From positions 2,170,001 through 2,234,000 of the forward strand of contig OZ245815.1 of the NCBI GenBank assembly GCA_965228425.1: a stretch of DNA of 64,000 nucleotides, read 5' to 3'. The notes under the pieces are model-generated. The model saw only the letters and a list, made by a program, of their open reading frames with translations. It made no database searches and had not been told where the DNA came from. This document shows, piece after piece, positions 24,332 to 33,011 of the stretch (positions are counted from its first letter, which is position 1; each line of letters begins with the position of its first letter). The DNA comes from JAJFJD01 sp965228425 (GTDB lineage Bacteria; Pseudomonadota; Alphaproteobacteria; UBA8366). The position numbers were made by a program, and so were the translations under genes.

Positions 24332-24652
24332 CCGTTCGTGCCGACTCCTAGTGCATGAACAACCGCGAAGGAAGGGTACAATGAGCAGCGATTTAACATG
24401 TTTCGATCGGCCGCGCCGATGTTTCAGTGCTTGTAACGCTCGAAAAACCCGGTTACCGAACCATTATTACAGGCGGCGGCCGGCTTCACCTGCCAAAGTA
24501 TCCTCACAACGTCGTGAGTGTTTTCTGTACAATTCCGCCCGGGTTGCCCGCTAGCCAGCATGGCCGGCGGCGATTGAGGATTGGCCGCTTCGGCACCGCC
24601 GGACTGTCGCCTCTACGATGACCCTAGGCGCTACGGAAGAGCGAACGGACCC
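24332..24652. other. Intergenic region between mscS and the ATP-grasp genes
   Basis: This 320-bp divergent gap has no convincing gene. Two weak frames were seen: an ATG at about 24381 preceded by GGAAGGG but giving an Arg-rich 58-residue product, and a GTG-started frame 24427-24621. It should hold promoters for both flanking genes. Confidence 0.4.
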
Positions 24653-25693
24653 ATGAAAATCGTTTTTATCTGCGATCCCGAAAAATACCCGCACGCCGAC
24701 AACGACATTCCGGTTTGCTACAAGGCCGCGGCGCGCGATCCCAAGATCGATCTTTTCCACCTACCGGTCGCCAACGCAACCGGGGCCGATGAGGTCGAGG
24801 TCGTACCGGTCGAAACGGGTGAACTCTCGCATGAGGCATTCCTCAATCTGAATGCGGCGCCCCGGCGAACGATGCCGGTTACGGCGTTGGATGTGATGTT
24901 TTGCCGAACGTTGAAACCGTTTCCGGAAGGCCATCTTGATCGGCTTGGGCGATGGATTGGGAAGACCAAATTTCTCAATAACCCGCTCAACAAGAAAATA
25001 CAGATTTCAGCGGGTTTCCTAAGCGGCCTGGCGCCGGACTATACCCCCGAAACGATCGTGACCGGGGACGCTTCCGAGCTCGACGCATATCTTGCGCGGC
25101 ACGAGACCGTCGTAGCGAAAAGGCCGAACAGCACGAACGGTCTCGGCGTCTTCAAGATTTGGCGCGACGGTGGCGATTACCGGACGGATCATGTGCATGA
25201 AGGTGTGCATGAATTCCCCAACGCGGGTGCATTGCTGGATTATGTACGCGGCGTCTGGGATGCCGTCGAACTCGTTCGGTTTCTGCCGCGGGTGACGGCC
25301 GGGGACAAGCGCGTGGTCGTGGTCGATGGTGAAATCTACGGGGCGTATATCCGGAAATCCGCGAGCGGCCATTGGGTGCATAATGTGAGTTCGTCGGACA
25401 GCCTGTGCTATCCCGCCGAAGTCAGCGATTTCGAACGGAAAGCGGTGGCTGAAACGGTGCCGCTTTATCGCGACTACGGTTTCTACACACTTGGGTACGA
25501 TTTTTTGATGAACGACGATGGCCGATGGCTTATCAGTGAAATCAATGTCGGCAATATTGGCGGCATTGCGCGTCTCGAACAGCTAACAGGTAGCTCATTT
25601 ATGGACCGGTTTCTGGGGTGGATGGTCAAGTTCGGTGAGCGGCCGGAAATCGATACGACTGCTCTCGAGCTAAGGACAAGCAGCCTCCGTTGA
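24653..25693 (+). CDS. ATP-grasp protein, glutathione-synthetase-like
   Basis: The 346-residue protein resembles GshB/RimK ligases: N-terminal FICDPEKYPHADNDI, ATP-grasp lysine segment VVAKRPNSTNGLGVFKI, hinge VELVRFLPRVTAGDKRVVVVDGEIYGAYIRK, and metal-binding GYDFLMNDDGRWLISEINVGN. Such enzymes form an amide bond between an acyl-phosphate and an amine. It is not a standard gshB (context and N-domain differ). A second ATP-grasp gene follows after 28 bp and a TRAP transporter after that, suggesting stepwise ligations on a molecule that may be imported. Confidence 0.82.
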   Translation: MKIVFICDPEKYPHADNDIPVCYKAAARDPKIDLFHLPVANATGADEVEVVPVETGELSHEAFLNLNAAPRRTMPVTALDVMFCRTLKPFPEGHLDRLGRWIGKTKFLNNPLNKKIQISAGFLSGLAPDYTPETIVTGDASELDAYLARHETVVAKRPNSTNGLGVFKIWRDGGDYRTDHVHEGVHEFPNAGALLDYVRGVWDAVELVRFLPRVTAGDKRVVVVDGEIYGAYIRKSASGHWVHNVSSSDSLCYPAEVSDFERKAVAETVPLYRDYGFYTLGYDFLMNDDGRWLISEINVGNIGGIARLEQLTGSSFMDRFLGWMVKFGERPEIDTTALELRTSSLR

Positions 25694-25721
25694 GGTTGGC
25701 CTGTCCGGTTCGACACGTCTA

Positions 25722-26636
25722 ATGAAACAAATCGCCGTATTCTTTGAGTATCCGGGAGCGCTCGATTATCCATTCGATAGCGCCCGGTATCTCAACACTC
25801 ACCGCGAACTCGCTGCCGAGATCGAGGCGCTTGGTTGTGAATACCGCATCGTCCGTCATTTGGACACCTATGAGGGGAAGGGCCGCTTCACTAAGAGCTG
25901 GCGGTTTCAAGATGGATGCGTCGTTGAAAACGGCCCGTTGCAAGCGGACGTCGTTTTTGACAAAGGGTGTTTCACGCCGGATGATTTCGATCCGGTTTTC
26001 AACTGCCGCGCGGTCAACCGCATCTGCACCGACAAGTGGGAGACCTATGGTTTCTTCGAGGCGCAATCGCCGTATTCCATTTTGGTGGAGTCGAAGACCG
26101 ACCTTGCGGCGGCGCTGGCACGCATTCAGACGGACCTCAAGGTCATCAAGCCGGTATCTGGATTGCAGGGCGAGGGCGTGCGGATCGAAGCCTCGGAAGA
26201 CCTCATGGCGAACGGTATCGACATGCCCGTCATTGTTCAGGAATTTCTCGACAGCAGCGGTGGGATCCCGGGGATCGTCGACGGCGTTCATGATTTTCGC
26301 GTCACGTTGCTGAACGGCGAGGTGATCTGCGCCCTCGTACGGAAACCGCCGCCGGGGCAGCTCGTGGCGGCGATTGCCCGGGGGGCGACGATGTCGGTTG
26401 TCGAGCGGCCGTCCATCCCGAAGACTATGCTGGACATGGCGATGTTCATCGACCGACGGTTCGAACGCTTCGGGCAGCGTCTCTACTCGGTCGATATGGC
26501 GATGACCCCGGACGGCCCCCGGCTGATCGAACTGAATTCCCGCGTGGCGCTTCGCGAGAACAAGACACATCCGGATTTCCGCCGGTTGAAAGAACTGCTG
26601 GCAGGTGTGCTGGTCGGCCTGGCTACCGCAGGATAG
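25722..26636 (+). CDS. Second ATP-grasp protein
   Basis: The 304-residue protein has an ATP-grasp core: DLKVIKPVSGLQGEGVRIEA, IPGIVDGVHDFRVTLLNGEVICALVRKPP and the metal site RLYSVDMAMTPDGPRLIELNSRVAL. The N-terminal lobe (FFEYPGALDYPFDSARYLNTHRELAAEIEALG) differs from the upstream paralogue, so this is not a simple duplication. It is in the same operon (28-bp gap) and probably catalyses a second ligation step or acts as a paired subunit. The substrate is unknown. Confidence 0.8.
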   Translation: MKQIAVFFEYPGALDYPFDSARYLNTHRELAAEIEALGCEYRIVRHLDTYEGKGRFTKSWRFQDGCVVENGPLQADVVFDKGCFTPDDFDPVFNCRAVNRICTDKWETYGFFEAQSPYSILVESKTDLAAALARIQTDLKVIKPVSGLQGEGVRIEASEDLMANGIDMPVIVQEFLDSSGGIPGIVDGVHDFRVTLLNGEVICALVRKPPPGQLVAAIARGATMSVVERPSIPKTMLDMAMFIDRRFERFGQRLYSVDMAMTPDGPRLIELNSRVALRENKTHPDFRRLKELLAGVLVGLATAG

Positions 26637-27019
26637 ACCGAATAATTCAGCTGCTGGGGGTTATCGTGCCGGCGCTGCCGGATGACCGCCGCGTGCGTGA
26701 ACCGCAATTGGATCACGCGGTAGGTTGCAATGGACCACTTTTTCATGCATAGGGCGTACCTCATGGCGATGAGCGCTATGGGACTCAAGTCTGACGGTGT
26801 GAATTTCGGTGTTGCGATGAGGTGTATGTTTTGAAATTATCAAATCATATGAAATTGTTATCGCCGAGATGCCTATTTGTGGAAAGTGGGCACACATACC
26901 GGAAGAGGTCCTTGAGCCGCTCATATTGAAATCCGGGATGAAGACAAGATGATCAAGCACGAATTGAATCGTGCAAATCGATAGTTCTTCAACTCAAAAT
27001 GTTAGCAAAGGGAGAAACC
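26637..27019. other. Intergenic region upstream of the TRAP operon
   Basis: About 380 bp, AT-richer than the surroundings especially at 26800-26990, with no plausible gene on either strand. It likely contains the promoter and control sites of the TRAP operon. No clear operator palindrome was found. Confidence 0.45.
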
Positions 27020-28171
27020 ATGTCACGAATTCCAAAACTGACTGCCGCCATCCTCGGCGCGGCCATCATTGGCGTTACCGCCGGTGCAGCCGGCGCCGCG
27101 GATCCGGTAAAGCTTCGCTGGGCGTCCGATCATAACGGTCCGCCGCATCCGGCCGCGATTGCTGAGGTTCGCTTCGCCGAACAGGTGGAAAAGCGAATTC
27201 CGGGCAGTAAGGTCCAGATTTACTGGGCGAAATCGCTCTATACCGTCCCGCAAGGCCTGAAGGCTTTGACCCAGGGCAACTTGGAAGTTCTCACCGGCCA
27301 GTTCGGTAAGACCTCCAGCGTCGAGCCGCTGTCCAACGTGCTGTTGGGCGCCGGCAAATTGACGACGGTCGGTGCGATCGACGCGGTCGACAAGACCGAG
27401 ACGTTCAAGGCGCTTGCCACGCATTTCAACAAGACCCATGACGTCACCATTATGGGCGCCGGGCATCTGAGCATGTATATGGGCGCGGGCGCCGTTAAGG
27501 GCCGCCTCGTTGGACCGGCGGACTTCGCCGGCAAGAAGATGCGCTCGATGGGTCCTGCCGAAAACGCGCTGCTGAGTGCGCTGGGCGCCAATCCGCAAGC
27601 CATGGCCTTTGGCGATGTCCCGCCGGCACTGCAGACCGGCGTCATCGACGGCCTTCTCACCTCGCTCGGCGGCTTTAATGCCACCAAGGAACAGGCTCCG
27701 TACTTCACGGTGGCCGGTCTTAACGGCATCGTCGGCGACTACTATTGGTTCGGCGTGTCGAACCGCTGGTGGCGGAAGCTTTCCAAGGAACAGCAGGAAA
27801 TCCTGACGGACATCATCAAGAATGATTTCATTCCGTTCCAGCGCGTCATCAACTACTGCAACGATCAGCGCACGTTGGCCAAGTTCGTCACCAAGGACAA
27901 GAAAGCGCCGGGAATCTATGTGTTGACGCCGGAAGAGGCCTCGGTGATTCAAAAAGCCGAAGCCGGCGCCACCAACAAGTGGATCAAGACCAAGGTGAAC
28001 GACACGGGCGACAAGCTTGTCGACCAGTTCACCAAGGAAGCGGCGGCGTTGGTGAAGGCCAATCCTCCGGGATCGCATGCTCTCGAAAAGACGGACTGCA
28101 CCAAATACGAGCCCTATTTCGCGAAATACGGCAAGGGCGCAGACCTGTATAAGGCGAAGAACCGTAAATAA
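27020..28171 (+). CDS. dctP: TRAP transporter substrate-binding protein (DctP family)
   Basis: The 383-residue periplasmic protein has a signal peptide (KLTAAILGAAIIGVTAGAAGA before ADPVKLRW) and the TRAP binding-protein fold, with the family's conserved central Arg region (FAGKKMRSMGPAENALLSALGANPQAMAFGDVPPALQTGVIDG). It captures a carboxylate-type substrate for the two membrane subunits downstream. ATG 27020 was chosen for the AAGGGAG ribosome site. A hairpin terminator lies between it and dctQ, which would keep it in excess over the membrane parts. Confidence 0.92.
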   Translation: MSRIPKLTAAILGAAIIGVTAGAAGAADPVKLRWASDHNGPPHPAAIAEVRFAEQVEKRIPGSKVQIYWAKSLYTVPQGLKALTQGNLEVLTGQFGKTSSVEPLSNVLLGAGKLTTVGAIDAVDKTETFKALATHFNKTHDVTIMGAGHLSMYMGAGAVKGRLVGPADFAGKKMRSMGPAENALLSALGANPQAMAFGDVPPALQTGVIDGLLTSLGGFNATKEQAPYFTVAGLNGIVGDYYWFGVSNRWWRKLSKEQQEILTDIIKNDFIPFQRVINYCNDQRTLAKFVTKDKKAPGIYVLTPEEASVIQKAEAGATNKWIKTKVNDTGDKLVDQFTKEAAALVKANPPGSHALEKTDCTKYEPYFAKYGKGADLYKAKNRK

Positions 28172-28193
28172 TCGCCAATACGCGGACAACTCG

Positions 28194-28223
28194 AAGGGGC
28201 TGCTCTGGTGGCAGCCCCTTTTA
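28194..28223 (+). terminator. Intra-operon hairpin terminator/attenuator after dctP
   Basis: A perfect stem AAGGGGCTGC/GCAGCCCCTT (28194-28203, 28211-28220) with a 7-base loop is followed by a TTTTA tail. Placed before dctQ, it should let only part of transcription continue into the membrane genes. Confidence 0.8.
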
Positions 28224-28258
28224 GTTTCCGATATAAGCAGACGTCAGGGAGGTGAGAC

Positions 28259-28810
28259 ATGGATGCGTTCCTAAAATTCTCAAATGGCGTGAAGACCTTT
28301 GTCTATTCGGTATTGGGCTGGGTCGCATCGGCCTTGCTGTTGATCCTGACACTGTTTGGATTGCTGGAAATCGTGCGGCGCTACATTTTCGGCGTCGTTT
28401 TTGAATGGGGCCAAGACGCCATCATTGTCGGCATGATTGCGGCCGTCGCCTTGTATATCGGTGCCACCCAAACCCGACGCAGCCATCTGGTCATGAATGC
28501 CATTGTCCAGCTTTGCCATGCACAAGGATATTTCCGGATGGTGGGGATCATGCGGATTATGGTTTCGGTGGTCGTTTGCGTGTTTTGCGGCTCGTTGAGC
28601 ATTACCGGATGGCCGACGTTGAGTTACGCGATCGAACGGGACCTGTCGACCTACAGCCTCCTCATTCCACTGTGGCCGTTTTATCTGGTCTTGATGGTGG
28701 GCTTCGGCCTGATGTCCCTCATCGCCTTTCTGCAGACGATCGAGGACATCATTAGTTACAAACGTGGCGAGCATCTCGACAGCGAGATGGAATTAACCAC
28801 GGATATATAA
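28259..28810 (+). CDS. dctQ: TRAP transporter small permease (DctQ)
   Basis: The 183-residue protein has four hydrophobic segments, with the family start FVYSVLGWVASALLLILTLFGLLEIVRRYIFGVVFEWGQDAI. It is the small membrane subunit of a sodium- or proton-coupled TRAP system. ATG 28259 follows a GGGAGGTGAG ribosome site. It is followed by the large permease 36 bp on. Confidence 0.9.
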   Translation: MDAFLKFSNGVKTFVYSVLGWVASALLLILTLFGLLEIVRRYIFGVVFEWGQDAIIVGMIAAVALYIGATQTRRSHLVMNAIVQLCHAQGYFRMVGIMRIMVSVVVCVFCGSLSITGWPTLSYAIERDLSTYSLLIPLWPFYLVLMVGFGLMSLIAFLQTIEDIISYKRGEHLDSEMELTTDI

Positions 28811-28846
28811 CCGGCCAATCGCTGGATAAATCGGGGGGAGATTGTC

Positions 28847-30130
28847 ATGCCCGCACTCGCGCTTACCCTATTCGGACTGCTTTTCATCGGCGTTCCCATT
28901 GGGATTGCGTTGGCCGGCGCCACCGGCATCATGGTGCTGTTCGATGACTTTCTGTCCTACAGCACCCTGTTCGAAGCCTTTTTCATCTTCATCAGCAAAT
29001 ATACGCTGATCGCCATTCCATTCTTTATCTATGCCGGATTCTTGATGGAGAAAACGGGTCTTGTGCGGGGCCTGTTCGATCTCGCGGACGCGATGATCGG
29101 CTGGGTGCCAGGCGGTTTCGCTTATGCCACGTTGATCGCTGCCGTTCTGTTCGGCGCAATTTCCGGGTCGTCGACCGCCATGGCCGCCGCGATGAGCGTC
29201 ATCGCCTATCCGGAAATGGTCAAGCGCGGGTACCCTAAATGGATGGCGGCAGGTGTAATCGCCTCGGCCGGGGGCATCGCCCTGCTGATCCCGCCCAGTA
29301 TCACGCTGATCCTGTTCGGCGTTATCACCGAAATCTCGATCGTCGATCTGTTCTTCGCCGGCGTCGTTCCGGGAATCATGCTGGCGATGAGTGACGCGGT
29401 CATTATCGTTACGGTTTCGATCTTCTTTGCGAAGCTGCCGGCGGGCACTTTCGACGCCCGCAAATGCTGGAGCGCCTTCGTGCATGCCCTCCCGGCTCTA
29501 TTGATGCCCGTGTTGGTGCTGGGCGGTCTCTATGGCGGCCTCTTCACGCCGACCGAAGCCGGTGCGGCGGCTGCCTTTTATGCCCTTTCCTACGGTGTTT
29601 TGTTCAAGCGAAAGGAATTCTTGAAGGAACTGATGCCGACGACCCGCCGCACGATGAATCTTACGGCAATCGTATTTTTCCTTTTGGGCTGTGTCGGAAT
29701 CTTCCAATTCTTCCTGGCCAACATGGGCTGGCCGCAAGAGATAGCTGCCTGGGCAGGATCGCTGGGGCTTTCAAAGCACGGCTTCCTGATCTTTCTTATG
29801 ATCACCTTGCTGCTGCTCTCGATGTGGCTGACCGGCGTTGCCATTCTGGTGCTCACCGTGCCGATCTATTTCCCCGTCGCTCTGTCGCTCGGGGTCGATC
29901 CGATCCATTTGGGAATTTTGACGGCGCTCTGCATCGAGATCGGCAGCGTGATACCACCGGTCGGGCTGAATCTGTTTGCTGTCAGCGGGGTGACGGGGCT
30001 TCCGGTAACGCAAGTGATACGCGGATCCTTCCCGTTCTGCATATCCGATACGGTCGTGCTGTTCATCGTGCTGTTCTTCCCGATGCTGGCCCTGTGGCTG
30101 CCAAGTTTGCTGATTACCTCGCACTTCTGA
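28847..30130 (+). CDS. dctM: TRAP transporter large permease (DctM)
   Basis: The 427-residue, ~12-helix protein is the transport subunit: it shows the DctM features SGSSTAMAAAMSVIAYPEMVKRGYPKWMAAGVIASAGGIALLIPPSI and GVDPIHLGILTALCIEIGSVIPPVGLNLFAV. Together with DctP and DctQ it makes a complete uptake system. Ribosome site GGGGGGAG precedes the ATG. The two ATP-grasp genes upstream may act on the imported compound. Confidence 0.92.
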   Translation: MPALALTLFGLLFIGVPIGIALAGATGIMVLFDDFLSYSTLFEAFFIFISKYTLIAIPFFIYAGFLMEKTGLVRGLFDLADAMIGWVPGGFAYATLIAAVLFGAISGSSTAMAAAMSVIAYPEMVKRGYPKWMAAGVIASAGGIALLIPPSITLILFGVITEISIVDLFFAGVVPGIMLAMSDAVIIVTVSIFFAKLPAGTFDARKCWSAFVHALPALLMPVLVLGGLYGGLFTPTEAGAAAAFYALSYGVLFKRKEFLKELMPTTRRTMNLTAIVFFLLGCVGIFQFFLANMGWPQEIAAWAGSLGLSKHGFLIFLMITLLLLSMWLTGVAILVLTVPIYFPVALSLGVDPIHLGILTALCIEIGSVIPPVGLNLFAVSGVTGLPVTQVIRGSFPFCISDTVVLFIVLFFPMLALWLPSLLITSHF

Positions 30131-30250
30131 TCCGGCGGCTGCCGTCATTCCGCCGGAATGATGCGGTCGGAGCGTTTGCGGTAAACTGTCGTTAACCGCG
30201 CGGAGGTATTTTCGGCGCGGTCTTGCTGGAACCTGCGCCGGGGATCGGGA

Positions 30251-31852
30251 TTGCGTACCGAAACGATCGACGATCTGTTTGCCCGCTACGGGCCGTCCTA
30301 CCGGATATTCGTAACCGTCGGTGCGATGGTCGCATCCTTCACTATGGTGTTGAGTGCCACGATCGTGAATGTCGCGGTGCCGGAGGTGATGGGTGCCTTC
30401 GGTGTCGGGCAAGACGAAGCGCAGCTCATGGCGACGGCGTTCATCGCCACCATGACCGCGAGCCAGCTCCTGAATGCGTGGTTCGTCTCTGCCTTCGGGC
30501 CGCGCATGACATTCTTGATCGTGCTGACGATCTTTACGGCCGGATTGTTGATCGCCGGTTTCGGGCCGAACCTCGACATCATCGTCGTCGGGCGGGTGTT
30601 GCAGGGATTCGCTGCCGGTGTGATCCAACCGTTGGCCATGGTGACCGTTGTGCAGGTGTTTCCCGCCAACCGGCGCGGCGTGGCGGTCGGCATCTTCGGC
30701 GTCGGGCTGATGCTCGCGGTTGGGGCCGGACCCGTGGTCGGCGGCATCGCCATCGATACGCTGACCTGGCGCGCAATATTCTTCGTTACGCTGCCGCTGG
30801 TCATTCTCGCGATGTTCCTCGGCACCATATTCATGCCCAATCCGAAACGGGAGGGCGGCCGCGTCCCGTTCGATTGGACCAGCTACATCCTGTTGTGCAC
30901 GGCATTGTTCTGCCTCATCTCGGCGGCCACGAACGGTCAGCGTGACGGTTGGACGTCGAATGAAATCCTTATCCGGGTCGCCATCGGTATCGCCGCTGCG
31001 GCTGGCTTCGTGCGCATGCAGATGCGGGACGGCCCGCGGCTGCTCGATTTCACGTTGCTCAAAAATCCGCAGTTCGCGTCGGCCGTCGTCGTCGGGTTTG
31101 TTTTTGGCATGGGCAACTTTGCGATGACCTATGCGATCCCGGTCTTCACTCAGATCGTGCAGGGATACACGGCGTCGCAAGCCGGGCTCGTATTGCTGCC
31201 GGCGAGTTTGATCCTGGTGGTTTTATTTCCGCTGGCGGGCCGACTCTCGGATCATGTGCCGTCGCAGTTTCCGATCATGGGTGGGCTGATCCTGTTTGCC
31301 GCCGGGGTTGCGCTGCTTGCGACCGCGGATGTCAACAGCACCTTCTGGACCGTTGCTTTGTTCGCGATCGTCGCGCGGGTCGGCATGGGGTTCATTAATC
31401 CCGCGTTAATGGCGTCGGCGCTGAACGCCTTGCCGCCCGAACGCCTGAATCAGAGTTCCGGCACGATCAACTTCTTTCGGCAGCTCGGCGGCGCCTGTGG
31501 CATTACGGTGTTGGTGGTTTTTCTTGAGATACGGACGCAATTCCATAGTGAGAACTTGGCAGCGACGCAGACCTCGGCGAACGCGGCGACGCGCGAATTG
31601 CTGGAGCAGGTGAAGCACCTTCTTTCGGCCGACGGTATTCCGGCAGCCATGTTGGACCGGATGGCGCTGGATCATCTCGGCGCAATGATCGAGGCGCAGG
31701 CGAGCACGTTGGGCTTCCAAGACGGTTTCTGGCTTATCGCGGGCGTTTTCATCGCCGCACTCATTCCCGCCTGGATCCTCGGACGGGCGGAGAAACAACC
31801 GAAGAGGCCGGTGCACCCGGCGGGCCGGCCGGCGCCACAGGCGGGTGATTAG
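30251..31852 (+). CDS. MFS transporter, DHA2 family (second copy)
   Basis: The 533-residue, ~14-helix exporter has VLSATIVNVAVPEVMGAFGVGQDEAQLMATAFIATMTASQLLNAWFVSAFGPR at the start and a typical central loop near LKNPQFASAVVVGFVFG. Start TTG 30251 was taken because the next ATG would remove helix 1. It is not closely similar to the exporter at 16090. Neighbour genes give no substrate hint. Confidence 0.88.
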   Translation: MRTETIDDLFARYGPSYRIFVTVGAMVASFTMVLSATIVNVAVPEVMGAFGVGQDEAQLMATAFIATMTASQLLNAWFVSAFGPRMTFLIVLTIFTAGLLIAGFGPNLDIIVVGRVLQGFAAGVIQPLAMVTVVQVFPANRRGVAVGIFGVGLMLAVGAGPVVGGIAIDTLTWRAIFFVTLPLVILAMFLGTIFMPNPKREGGRVPFDWTSYILLCTALFCLISAATNGQRDGWTSNEILIRVAIGIAAAAGFVRMQMRDGPRLLDFTLLKNPQFASAVVVGFVFGMGNFAMTYAIPVFTQIVQGYTASQAGLVLLPASLILVVLFPLAGRLSDHVPSQFPIMGGLILFAAGVALLATADVNSTFWTVALFAIVARVGMGFINPALMASALNALPPERLNQSSGTINFFRQLGGACGITVLVVFLEIRTQFHSENLAATQTSANAATRELLEQVKHLLSADGIPAAMLDRMALDHLGAMIEAQASTLGFQDGFWLIAGVFIAALIPAWILGRAEKQPKRPVHPAGRPAPQAGD

Positions 31853-31870
31853 CGGCCAACAGTGATGTCG

Positions 31871-32215
31871 TTACGGGCGCGTCGCGTCTTGCAAATACTG
31901 GATGAGAATGCCGCGCTCCGCATCGTCATACCGCCCGTGGATGAAAAGATAGTCGTCGAGTGTTTCGACGGTCCAGACAGGGTCGGCCTTCTTCCAGACC
32001 ATGCGATACGGAAACCCGTCCACGGCGCCGTAGCGGCGATTGAAGAGTCCTTCCAGGTGCGGACCCCGCTTCGCGGGTTCGTCGGCCCTTAGAGTATGGC
32101 AGTTTGCACAGTCGTTCCCGAAGAGCCCGCGTCCTTCGTTCTCAGCCTTGGCCGCACTGATAGCGGTCAGAAAAATAACCAAAGATATTGAGAGTCGGAG
32201 CCCGCATGCGGTCAT
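31871..32215 (-). CDS. Small periplasmic class I cytochrome c
   Basis: The 114-residue protein has a signal peptide (LRLSISLVIFLTAISAAKA) and heme motif CANCH, followed by GPHLEGLFNRRYGAVDGFPYRMVW and a C-terminal helix DDYLFIHGRYDDAERGILIQYL, the layout of mono-heme cytochrome c550-type proteins. The axial Met is most likely in FPYRMVW, as no other suitable Met follows. It is probably an electron carrier of low abundance; no partner gene is adjacent. Confidence 0.85.
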   Translation of the reverse strand: MTACGLRLSISLVIFLTAISAAKAENEGRGLFGNDCANCHTLRADEPAKRGPHLEGLFNRRYGAVDGFPYRMVWKKADPVWTVETLDDYLFIHGRYDDAERGILIQYLQDATRP

Positions 32216-32312
32216 GTTTTATCGGCCTCTATCCGTGTCGAATTCGGACAAGATATCGGCTGGATCCCGGGCTTATGCCCTGATGTGGATCAAGATCGTG
32301 GCGGGCGAGACC

Positions 32313-32822
32313 TTAGAGGAGCCACGGCGTGAGGAATGTCGACAATAACCGGGCGCTGTCCTTGTCCGAATCCTCATACCAGCCTTCGCGATGGGTCGAA
32401 TTCATGGTGCCGAGCACGGTGTCGCCGCGCCGGACGGGAACGTTGATAATCGAGCCGAGGCCGAGCGCGATGATCTTCTCATGGTCGTCGAAGGCACCGC
32501 GGATCGCATCGTTATCCCGGCCGAGGAAAATGTCACCGTCGATCAGGATCATGTCGGACCAGGGCGTCCCGCCTTTCTGTTTCCGACCGCCAACGGGATA
32601 GGACGCCGGATCGGAGCTGTAGACGCGTTCCAATTCCATGCTGTCGGGATTAAAGCGGGAAATCGTGAACAGCCGGTGGCCCATCGTACGGGCGACGACC
32701 GTATCGAGAACTGCGCAGAACGAAACCGCGTCCTTGGCCGCAAGACCGGCCTCGGCCAACTGAAGGCAATCGCCGATGGATAGCGGCGTCTTTGGCAGGT
32801 CGCTGCCGGTTGGATCGGGCAT
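32313..32822 (-). CDS. GAF-domain protein
   Basis: The 169-residue protein is a single GAF-like sensory domain (about 25-165): RLFTISRFNPDSMELERVYSSDP and GLGSIINVPVRRGDTVLGTMNSTHREGWYEDSD are typical. It has no output domain. Start at Met (32820-32822) was chosen; the longer frame extension reads into the divergent glycosyltransferase promoter and is Pro/Arg-rich. It probably binds a small ligand. Confidence 0.82.
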   Translation of the reverse strand: MPDPTGSDLPKTPLSIGDCLQLAEAGLAAKDAVSFCAVLDTVVARTMGHRLFTISRFNPDSMELERVYSSDPASYPVGGRKQKGGTPWSDMILIDGDIFLGRDNDAIRGAFDDHEKIIALGLGSIINVPVRRGDTVLGTMNSTHREGWYEDSDKDSARLLSTFLTPWLL

Positions 32823-33011
32823 TGGGGCTAATTTCTTGATGATGGTGTCTGTGTAAATGGAAGGCCGGGACCCTAGCACTCCCGGGTAAGGGCAGGAAGG
32901 TCTCGGTATACGGGGAGGGGGGTGGACATATTGCCTTTTGACGCGGCCCGGGGCGTACCCTAAACAAGGCGCGTCATGATCGAATTCGGATCGCACGAGA
33001 GGCACTGACCG

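Noticed and set aside
30131..30157. Hairpin TCCGGCGG/CCGCCGGA after dctM as a terminator
   Set aside because: The stem is fair but there is no following T-run, so it was not listed.
29771..31180. A 469-codon minus-strand frame opposite dctM and the second exporter
   Set aside because: Crosses two genes and an intergenic gap, so it cannot be a real conserved gene.
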